The translations under genes were made by a program, and so were the position numbers. A DNA stretch of 56,167 bases. Source: Candidatus Zixiibacteriota bacterium (GTDB lineage Bacteria > Zixibacteria > MSB-5A5 > JAABVY01 > JAHJOQ01). Where the stretch lies: NCBI GenBank assembly GCA_018820315.1, contig JAHJOQ010000030.1, forward strand, positions 1 through 56,167, given 5' to 3'. Shown piece after piece: positions 50,528 to 56,167 of this stretch (position 1 is the first letter of the stretch; each line of letters starts with the position of its first letter). Below the pieces are notes generated by a model. That model worked only from the letters and a program-made list of their open reading frames with translations. It was not told the DNA's origin and did no database searches.

Positions 50528-52288
50528 ATGTCGACAGCTATTGAATCCAGGAATCAAACCCCGCACCGTCAGCGGTTAACACCCATCGAATTATCACATC
50601 TGCCATTTCCGACATTCTTCACGGAGCAGGACTGCGACTCTATAGTCGTTAATGACCTGTTCAGACCATACATCGATTGCGAAGATACAGGTCAGTACAC
50701 GACATCTCTCGAAAAACTCGAAAGTATGTTCGGTGTATCTCTGAAGCAGTTGATTTGTAATGTGATCGACTCCGGTGCCAGAATAAGCCTTGAAGAGATC
50801 AACTTCTCGGACTGTTCGGGATTCATGAGATGTGCGACACTTCACCTCATCCCAACAGTAGTCACGAATGATGGCAGCACCGGTTGTGCAGGGATTCTTG
50901 TAGATCGGACCAAATCCTGGAGGCTGTCGCAACGACTCAATCTTGTGCAAAGCGAGCTCTCTATAGTGTCACAAGTCAGCGCCCAACTCGGCGCCACAAT
51001 GGAGGCTGAGAATATCCTCAAGATCGTGCTCATAGCGGTTACTGCCAGAGAAGGACTCGGATTCAACAGGGCATTCGTCTTTCTTGTCGATGAGAATTCC
51101 CGAGAACTGGTTGGGTGTCATGCTATCGGTCCGATCAATGCGGAAGAGGCTGGAAGAATTTGGGGGACGATCCCTGACGAAGGCAAAGACTTAAGAAGCA
51201 TCATCAGGAGCTATCGCAGGAGCATCCAGTTGTCGAGCATGGAAACCGATCGAATTGTCAGACAGCAGATACTCCCGTTCGACGACAAGCATTCACCGTT
51301 AGCCAACTCGATCCTATCGAGAAAGCCAATCCGTGTTACCGACATGCAGCAGCTGTCGACTTTGGCAGATGCCACGGGCCGATTGCTGTGTGCCCCTGAA
51401 CTCGCAATTGCCCCGCTTTACACGAGGAAAAGAGTGCTCGGAGTGATTGCTGCTGACAATCTGATTACTGGACGTCGAATCTCCGAAACCGACCTTGAAC
51501 AGCTGCAGATGTTCGCAAGTCAGGCCGCCACAGCGCTTGAAAGAGCGCACTTGTATGAAAATCTTCAATCATATACTGGGAAGATTGAAAAAGTTAACAG
51601 GCAGCTTGAGGAAACTCAAAAAGAGATAATTCGCATGGAGAAGCTCTCATTGATGGGAGAGATGACATACCGGATCGCTCATGAATTGCGCAACCCTCTA
51701 ACAGTAATAGGAGGGTTCGCTGGTCTTCTCGTGAAATCTGATGGACTCTCCGAGACCGCAATTGAACGTGCCGAGATTATTCAGAAGGAATCGCGGCGCA
51801 TTGAAAAGCATCTCGACATTCTCCTCGACTTCTCGAAGTCATACTCGCAGGAATGCGAAAGCGTCGATCTCAACATGCTTGCTCGCGATGTCGTGCGGAT
51901 GGTGGAACCAGCATTTCTGAAGCGTGGCATTAGTGTGCAATCTGTAGCAGGTGACAGCGCTGTGATTGTGCAGGCTCACAAGGACCTGCTTCTCCACGGT
52001 CTTTACAACGTTGTCGGAGTTCTCGGCGAACTATCTCCTAAGGGCGCCCTTTGGAGATTGATAAGCACGGGTGAAGAGGATGCCAGTGTGATCGAAGTGC
52101 TGCCGGATGATCAGACGATGGATCGCGAAACGGCCATTGGAGTCCTTAAAGGCTTTGTCCAGAGTCAGACGAGTACAGCCGATTTGCGACTCGCTCTTGC
52201 AAATGAGGCAATAAGCTATAACGGCGGACATCTGGGCTGCGAATTACACGAACAGCAGCCTCGAATATACATGTCATTTCAGAAGTAG
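50528..52288 (+). CDS. GAF histidine kinase with degenerate ATPase domain
   Basis: 586 residues, no membrane helix. A PAS-like segment (about 25-128), a GAF domain (about 145-340), a coiled coil and a normal dimerisation domain with the phospho-acceptor His385 (AHELRNPLTVIGGF). The ATPase part that follows (about 470-586) lacks recognisable N, G1 and G2 boxes: HGLYNVVGVLGEL replaces the Asn/Glu box and there is no DxGxG or GxGLG. It can probably be phosphorylated but not bind ATP well, like phosphotransfer proteins Spo0B or ChpT. A receiver gene follows by 7 bases. Confidence 0.85.
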   Translation: MSTAIESRNQTPHRQRLTPIELSHLPFPTFFTEQDCDSIVVNDLFRPYIDCEDTGQYTTSLEKLESMFGVSLKQLICNVIDSGARISLEEINFSDCSGFMRCATLHLIPTVVTNDGSTGCAGILVDRTKSWRLSQRLNLVQSELSIVSQVSAQLGATMEAENILKIVLIAVTAREGLGFNRAFVFLVDENSRELVGCHAIGPINAEEAGRIWGTIPDEGKDLRSIIRSYRRSIQLSSMETDRIVRQQILPFDDKHSPLANSILSRKPIRVTDMQQLSTLADATGRLLCAPELAIAPLYTRKRVLGVIAADNLITGRRISETDLEQLQMFASQAATALERAHLYENLQSYTGKIEKVNRQLEETQKEIIRMEKLSLMGEMTYRIAHELRNPLTVIGGFAGLLVKSDGLSETAIERAEIIQKESRRIEKHLDILLDFSKSYSQECESVDLNMLARDVVRMVEPAFLKRGISVQSVAGDSAVIVQAHKDLLLHGLYNVVGVLGELSPKGALWRLISTGEEDASVIEVLPDDQTMDRETAIGVLKGFVQSQTSTADLRLALANEAISYNGGHLGCELHEQQPRIYMSFQK

Positions 52289-52295
52289 GGGTGTA

Positions 52296-52655
52296 ATGAT
52301 GCCTAACAAAATACTGATAGTCGATGATGAGGAGAACATCAGAAAACTGTACACGGCCGAACTCAAGGCCGAAGGTTATGAAGTATCGTCGGTCGATTCC
52401 GGCGAAGCGGCATTGGATTGGGTAGCGAAAGAAGCACCGGATCTTGTGGTGCTTGATATCAAAATGGCCGAGAGAGATGGTCTTGATATTCTCGGCAGCA
52501 TCAAACGAGACAACCGTGAACTGCCGGTGGTGTTGAATTCGGCATACACTATCTACAAAGATGATTTCAACTCATGGCTGGCTGATGCATACGTCGTCAA
52601 GTCCTCAGACTTAAATGAATTGAAGACCAAGATTAGGGAGATTCTATCAATCTGA
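52296..52655 (+). CDS. Single-domain response regulator
   Basis: 119 residues: just a receiver. Acidic pocket Asp10/Asp11, phosphorylated Asp54 (VVLDIKMAERDG), Ser82 and Lys102 (YVVKSSDLNELK) are all present. No output domain, as in CheY-type messengers. AGGGGTG precedes the start. Its most likely partner is the neighbouring degenerate kinase. Confidence 0.92.
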   Translation: MMPNKILIVDDEENIRKLYTAELKAEGYEVSSVDSGEAALDWVAKEAPDLVVLDIKMAERDGLDILGSIKRDNRELPVVLNSAYTIYKDDFNSWLADAYVVKSSDLNELKTKIREILSI

Positions 52656-53005
52656 TGGTGAGAACTGTCGCAAAATCGGAAACCGACTGGGGAGCAGTGG
52701 AAAGCCTGGTCGAAGAAATTCGAGTAACGACGCTGAATCTGGCGATTGCTGCTACGAAATTCAGCGGAGGGAGCGAGGCGAGAGCCTCGGTTCGCAAATC
52801 GACAAGTGATCTTGTGAACCTATGTCTCGACACTGTCAACAGGGTGACGAGTGTCCTCAAGACGGCTGCTGCAGGTGAAGCGGCACGGGAGGTAGATTCC
52901 GAGAAGTATCTTTCAGAGCTCGAAACAGTGGAAATAAATATCCGCGATAGGTCGAAGCAAATAATGGAACTCCTGCGCGGAATTGATATCTCTGATCCCG
53001 AATGA
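52655..53005 (+). CDS. Small helical protein resembling a chemoreceptor tip
   Basis: 116 residues, predicted wholly helical. The stretch 24-60 (VTTLNLAIAATKFSGGSEAR, then VRKSTSDLVNL) recalls the chemoreceptor hairpin tip (TNLLALNAAIEAARAGE...VADEVRKLA). The ATG shares its A with the stop of the receiver gene, so the two are translationally coupled. It lies beside a CheB-like gene. The resemblance is by eye and weak; otherwise function unknown. Confidence 0.7.
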   Translation: MVRTVAKSETDWGAVESLVEEIRVTTLNLAIAATKFSGGSEARASVRKSTSDLVNLCLDTVNRVTSVLKTAAAGEAAREVDSEKYLSELETVEINIRDRSKQIMELLRGIDISDPE

Positions 53006-53094
53006 CCGACAAGACAGAAGTATTTAGCCAGATTCGTGCCGGTGCCCTTCAGATTGGCTGGGATCGTTCCGATACAAATATCAGATTGTCTTGA
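53002..53094 (+). CDS. Possible 30-residue peptide
   Basis: An ATG overlapping the preceding stop (ATGA) opens 30 codons (MTDKTEVFSQIRAGALQIGW and ten more) up to TGA at 53092-53094. Overlap of this kind often marks a real gene, but no ribosome-binding site or family supports it. It fills most of the gap before the CheB-like gene. Confidence 0.3.
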   Translation: MTDKTEVFSQIRAGALQIGWDRSDTNIRLS

Positions 53095-53105
53095 AAGGAT
53101 GAAGC

Positions 53106-53714
53106 TTGAACAAGCGCATAGAAAGACTCCTGGTGATCATAACTTCAGAGGGCGGACCTCCTGTAGTTCACTCAATTCTGTCACAGCTGGAGACTGATTT
53201 CCCGGTCCCGATTGTGATCTGTCAGGGATATCAAACAGGTACGGTTAAGGCTCTCTGCAATGTCTGGAACAAGACATCGCAGTTGACCGTCAAATACGCG
53301 GGTGATGTTAATCCTCTACTGCCCGGTTCAGTGTGTGTGCTGCCACACAATTGTAAAGCGAAGATCGACACCTCCTCAAGTGTGCCATGCATGGTGAAAA
53401 GTAGAATGGGAAGCGGGGAGAATGAAGGGGACCCGGTTGCGAAGTTGCTTGAATCGGCAGGGGAAGCGTATGGTAGTGAGTTGAAGCTCGCGCTTGCAGG
53501 AGGACAGAAGAAGGGTATGGATGAATTCCAGGACATCGTGCAGGTGGTTTCAGGCAGCGGAGGCACTGTATGCTCTGTCATGGAGACTGGAGCGATTGCT
53601 ACTGGGAAACTCTTGCGAAAAGGCGATGATGTTTCTCTTGTGAGCTCTGACGAATTCGTCGCTTCACTCTATGCGTGGATAGGACGATCCAGGAAGACAT
53701 CACAGACGAGTTGA
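53106..53714 (+). CDS. CheB-methylesterase-like protein lacking the catalytic triad
   Basis: 202 residues from a TTG start with AAAGGATG upstream; no in-frame ATG fits. The whole length follows the CheB methylesterase domain: SEGGPPVVHSILSQLETDFP (compare STGGP), VPIVICQGYQTG (compare QHMPPG), LTVKYAGDVNPLLPGSVCVL (compare EDGEPLLPGHVYIAP) and LLESAGEAYGSELKLALAGG. Ser14 of the nucleophile motif is kept, but the triad His is Gly41 and the triad Asp is Lys136. No receiver domain is attached. It is probably an inactive binding protein for receptor-like helices. Confidence 0.75.
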   Translation: MNKRIERLLVIITSEGGPPVVHSILSQLETDFPVPIVICQGYQTGTVKALCNVWNKTSQLTVKYAGDVNPLLPGSVCVLPHNCKAKIDTSSSVPCMVKSRMGSGENEGDPVAKLLESAGEAYGSELKLALAGGQKKGMDEFQDIVQVVSGSGGTVCSVMETGAIATGKLLRKGDDVSLVSSDEFVASLYAWIGRSRKTSQTS

Positions 53715-53784
53715 CCGGATTCGTATCCGAGCTACCGACAATTCGAGAAAGAAGATATTGTTATGGATATGCACTGGAGGTCAC

Positions 53785-54195
53785 GTGGATGAGACGTTGA
53801 ATGTCCTTGTCGTGGATGATGAGGCGATTCTCCGAAATCTTCTCGACAAGATCCTGAAGAGGGAAGGTTATAGTGTGTTTCTGGCACAATCAGCAATGGA
53901 AGCGCTTCAGACTCTGAGCGACAACAAGATCGATATTGTGCTTTCTGATGTGAAGATGCCGGAAATGGATGGTTTTGCGCTGCTTAGGAAAATCAAAGAG
54001 GAGCATCCCGGGGTTGGCACTATTATGATGACCGGATACGAAGATGCGTTTTCGGTCAAGGACGCATTGCTGCTCGGCGCCGATGATTATATCACCAAAC
54101 CATTCAAGAGTATCGAAGTCAGCATGATTATTGAGCGAGCCTACTGGCGGAGTCTCGCGAACAAGAGGAAAGCCGAGTCGACACTAAGACAGTAA
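53785..54195 (+). CDS. Single-domain response regulator
   Basis: 136 residues from GTG 53785, chosen because GGAGG lies four bases upstream; the longer frame starts with a non-conserved stretch. Receiver residues Asp11/Asp12, phosphorylated Asp55 (IVLSDVKMPEMDG), Thr in MMTGYE and Lys in YITKPF are complete. A short helical tail follows, with no output domain. Last gene of the motility-associated strand. Confidence 0.9.
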   Translation: MDETLNVLVVDDEAILRNLLDKILKREGYSVFLAQSAMEALQTLSDNKIDIVLSDVKMPEMDGFALLRKIKEEHPGVGTIMMTGYEDAFSVKDALLLGADDYITKPFKSIEVSMIIERAYWRSLANKRKAESTLRQ

Positions 54196-54300
54196 TTAGA
54201 TCCGTCACACCACCGACATCGCAATAATCACATAGAACGGGGCACCTTCTTGCGTAATGCACAACTGCGCCTTTCGCATTCCTCCTGTGACGCTAGATAA

Positions 54301-54482
54301 CTTCATTGTGAGCATAGCGCGGCAATCCCGCTATCGCTCCATGCAAAGTCGCGTCATTGCGAGCGAAGCGTGGCAATCTCGCTATCTCCCCATGCAAAGT
54401 CGCGTCATTGCGAGCGAAGCGTGGCAATCTCGCTATCTCCCCATGCAAAGTCGCGTCATTGCGAGCGAAGCGTGGCAATCTC
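54301..54482. repeat. Tandem 51-bp repeat, 3.6 copies
   Basis: Copies begin at 54301 (degenerate), 54352, 54403 and 54454 (partial). The core TCATTGCGAGCGAAGCGTGG followed by CAATCTC has ATTGC/GCAAT ends that can fold. The unit is 17 codons long, so open frames run through it on both strands without meaning. This kind of GCGAGCGAAGCG repeat is dispersed in many bacterial genomes. The gap 54196-54560 has nothing else. Confidence 0.85.
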
Positions 54483-54560
54483 ATCGCTTCCCGCGACGAT
54501 AGGTGCTACAGTGTGAGCCGAGGCTGTGTCTCTGCACGAATATAGTTGAAATAGAAAAAG

Positions 54561-54632
54561 AGCACCGGACGGGACTCGAACCCGCGACGTCAAGCTTGGG
54601 AAGCTTGCATTCTACCACTGAATTACCGGTGC
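54561..54632 (-). tRNA. tRNA-Gly (CCC)
   Basis: 72 bases. Acceptor stem GCACCGG with CCGGTGC, anticodon stem CAAGC/GCTTG around the loop TTCCCAA (anticodon CCC, reads GGG), T arm GCGGGTTCGAGTCCCGT. Discriminator T, CCA not encoded. A T-rich stretch follows. Confidence 0.95.
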
Positions 54633-54642
54633 ACTCTGCACA

Positions 54643-54672
54643 AGTATACAATCCTGCAGTATGGTATGTCAA
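54643..54672 (-). promoter_or_regulatory. Sigma-70 promoter of the tRNA gene
   Basis: On the minus strand TTGACA (54672-54667), 18 bases, TATACT (54648-54643), 11 bases before the mature tRNA end. Confidence 0.75.
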
Positions 54673-54747
54673 GCTTAGAAGCGGATGGGTTTCCAGTTGA
54701 CAGTCAGCAGCTCTGACTGAATGTTGATGCTAGCTAAAGGGGAAATC

Positions 54748-55020
54748 ATGAATCCGTTCGCTACGACATTGAGACTCGATTCATTCCTGACGCACGGAAC
54801 AAGCAAGAAGTACAGAATTCTTCTTTCGGGACAAGTGGCTGTGCCGACGCATTGCTTTAAAGCAGCTCTATTTATGACAGACGATAGCGTGATCACAGAA
54901 CTGGCGTATCTGATGCCGAATCAGTCGGAGACGTTGCCGGGCGATCCAGAAGATTACGAGATCGGAGTTGAGAAGATTGAGGAGATTACCGGATGGGAGT
55001 TTTTTGTAGATGTACCGTAA
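54748..55020 (+). pseudogene. C-terminal fragment of an EndoG/NucA-type nuclease
   Basis: 90 residues from the ATG at 54748, with AAAGGGGAAATC upstream. The sequence VAVPTHCFKAALF, then LAYLMPNQSETL and VEKIEEITGWEFF, matches the last third of DNA/RNA non-specific endonucleases. The catalytic DRGH and the metal-binding Asn are absent, because the upstream two thirds do not exist here (the tRNA and repeat lie there). Either a remnant of a truncated nuclease gene or a recycled small domain; the good ribosome-binding site leaves the second possible. Confidence 0.65.
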
Positions 55021-55035
55021 GGATGGGGAGTGGTT

Positions 55036-55674
55036 GTGAGTGAATTAGTGATCGGCGTGCTGATTGCCGGGTTGATCGGTATTGGTACGACCCTGGTTCT
55101 TGATCAGTTTCGTCGGTGGAGACTTGGGTCAGACCTGAAGAGCGCGCTCATTCCCGAATTGGAGTATTTACAGGTCCTCCTGGCGCAGGTAATAGTCGAT
55201 TTGCGCCTTAAGGACCGCTCCATCGATGAAGAACTGATTAGATGGATTGTAGACATAAACTGTACTTATGACGGCCCTGACGCGCGGTCCGATGAGCAAA
55301 AGAAGCGGTTCGCCGACCTAACTTCTTTGTCGAATGATGAACTGCTCAAGTACGCGGACGCCACCGCCGTCAAAGGGAAAGGTCTTGAACTCAAGAAGTA
55401 CGATCTCGCATTCATGAGATCCCAGCTGACCCAACTCTCGGTTCTTCCCACCCGAGTTCAGAGCAGCTTGTTGATCCTCCTATTTCGAATCGATATCTGG
55501 AACCAAGGAGTCGAACATTATTGGCTGTATTTTAATTGCACTTTCACAGCGAATGCCAGTCCCCAATTGATCACTGCGGCCTATGATAACTTGGGGCGAA
55601 GCTATGGTTTTCTCGCCACACAAGCGAAGAGAATCTGTGATAAGATCTCGGATACAATAAAATTGCTCCAATAG
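55036..55674 (+). CDS. Membrane-anchored protein, unknown
   Basis: 212 residues from GTG 55036, with GGGGAG upstream; another GTG lies two codons earlier. One N-terminal helix (about 3-22, VIGVLIAGLIGIGTTLVL) is followed by a long, mainly helical cytosolic domain. No family recognised. Similar layouts occur among small accessory or phage-defence-linked genes, but there is no direct sign of that. Confidence 0.65.
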   Translation: MSELVIGVLIAGLIGIGTTLVLDQFRRWRLGSDLKSALIPELEYLQVLLAQVIVDLRLKDRSIDEELIRWIVDINCTYDGPDARSDEQKKRFADLTSLSNDELLKYADATAVKGKGLELKKYDLAFMRSQLTQLSVLPTRVQSSLLILLFRIDIWNQGVEHYWLYFNCTFTANASPQLITAAYDNLGRSYGFLATQAKRICDKISDTIKLLQ

Positions 55675-55722
55675 CCGCGTCATTACGCTGTGAAGTCCAA
55701 AGCCGTGCAGGGAGATGAGTAG

Positions 55723-56064
55723 ATGGAAATAGTGCAGCTAATTCGAGATTATCTGGCAGTGATCTTGTCGTGGCCGGTTATGGCATTTATATTCGCGATG
55801 ATAGCCATGAAACTCTTCAGATCTCAGATCAGCCGATTGCTTGAGAGGAAGGCTACAGTGAGAGTGGGGAACACTGAATTGCAGATCAATCAGCAGCCAG
55901 CAGAAGAGGCACCGAACAGGGAGAAAGTGTATACAGAGACAGAGCTGAATAGCCTCATTGGTGATGTTGAGAAAGTTATGGCAGAGGATCTGATGCGAGC
56001 GGACGAAGAGCTGCAAGTCTCCAAGCAGGAGATATATTCAAAAGTTGTGGATAGAATAGAATGA
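55723..56064 (+). CDS. Small membrane protein with coiled-coil tail, unknown
   Basis: 113 residues: a membrane helix (about 10-30), a basic juxtamembrane part and an acidic helical tail (TELNSLIGDVEKVMAEDLMR). AGGGAGATGAGTAG precedes the ATG. No family recognised. Its stop lies in the left arm of the inverted repeat 56061-56126. Confidence 0.65.
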   Translation: MEIVQLIRDYLAVILSWPVMAFIFAMIAMKLFRSQISRLLERKATVRVGNTELQINQQPAEEAPNREKVYTETELNSLIGDVEKVMAEDLMRADEELQVSKQEIYSKVVDRIE

Positions 56065-56126
56065 GCGTATCCTCTTAATAGTAAACAAGAGAACTCGGGT
56101 TTATCCGAGCAGGAGGACACGCTCAT
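56061..56126 (+). promoter_or_regulatory. Long hairpin covering the next gene's ribosome-binding site and start
   Basis: ATGAGCGTATCCTC (56061-56074) pairs with GAGGACACGCTCAT (56113-56126) at 13 of 14 positions. An inner hairpin CTCGG/CCGAG lies at 56094-56109. The right arm contains the AGGAGG-type site and most of the ATG at 56125, so folding would block translation. Confidence 0.5.
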
Positions 56127-56167
56127 GAGGAATAGTAATGTAAGTAATTTGGAAAGTCGAGTGGAAA
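56125..56167 (+). CDS. Start of an unknown gene, cut by the window edge
   Basis: An ATG with AGGAGG eight bases upstream opens a frame (MRNSNVSNLESRVE) that runs off the right edge. Too short to identify. Confidence 0.5.
   Translation, partial: MRNSNVSNLESRVE

Noticed and set aside
54301-54482. CRISPR array
   Set aside because: Units are directly joined, with no unique spacers, and no cas genes are present.
54257-54502. Open frames through the 51-bp repeat on both strands
   Set aside because: The unit is a multiple of three, so frames stay open by chance and give 17-residue repeats with no function.
54503-54700. Plus-strand frame across the tRNA
   Set aside because: It is the familiar spurious translation of a tRNA gene.

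Overview
This is about 56 kb of a bacterial chromosome of roughly 50% GC with dense, mostly co-directional operons. The genes are those of a motile Gram-negative bacterium with an ETF-quinone oxidoreductase. The motE-fliK-flgD-flgE-fliLMNOPQR-flhBAFG-fliA order, the sigma-54 type promoters and the type of secreted and solute-binding proteins recall uncultured FCB-group lineages such as candidate phylum Zixibacteria. That placement is an impression from gene content only (about 50% sure); there is no rRNA in the window.

Left part (1-20 kb) is metabolism, transport and signalling. It holds the start of a secreted protein, an ETF-quinone oxidoreductase, an SDR/M20-peptidase pair, rtcA, a MATE exporter, and a free-standing aspartokinase-type ACT protein. 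The ACT gene diverges from an operon of a family 5 solute-binding protein, an NtrY-like kinase and an NtrC-family sigma-54 activator. Then come a CPBP protease, a GAF/SpoIIE phosphatase, a haem-domain lipoprotein, a divergent 4-hydroxybutyryl-CoA dehydratase homologue, an alkyltransferase and an M29 aminopeptidase. A short accessory patch (20.0-21.7 kb) has small unknown genes, two near-identical consensus sigma-70 promoters and a 137-bp inverted-repeat element.

Middle (21.7-30.1 kb) is housekeeping: GNAT, HNH, trpS, scpA, scpB, rluB, cmk, plsC and rpsA, ending in a clear terminator.

30.3-46.7 kb is a long flagellar operon (hook, C-ring, export gate, FlhF/FlhG, sigma-28). It starts at a near-consensus sigma-54 promoter, and a second one sits in the only large internal gap, before fliR. 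From 46.7 to 54.2 kb the same strand continues with tightly packed genes: two small unknown proteins, a DUF2225 protein, two PilZ (c-di-GMP) proteins, a secreted protein, a histidine kinase whose ATPase domain is degenerate, a lone receiver, a small helical protein resembling a chemoreceptor tip, a CheB-methylesterase-like protein that has lost two of three catalytic residues, and a second receiver. This looks like an undescribed flagellum/chemotaxis-associated signalling module built partly from dead enzymes, and is the most interesting part of the window.

The right end (54.2-56.2 kb) has a 51-bp tandem repeat, a tRNA-Gly(CCC), a C-terminal fragment of an EndoG/NucA-type nuclease, two small membrane proteins and the beginning of a further gene whose start lies in a strong potential hairpin.
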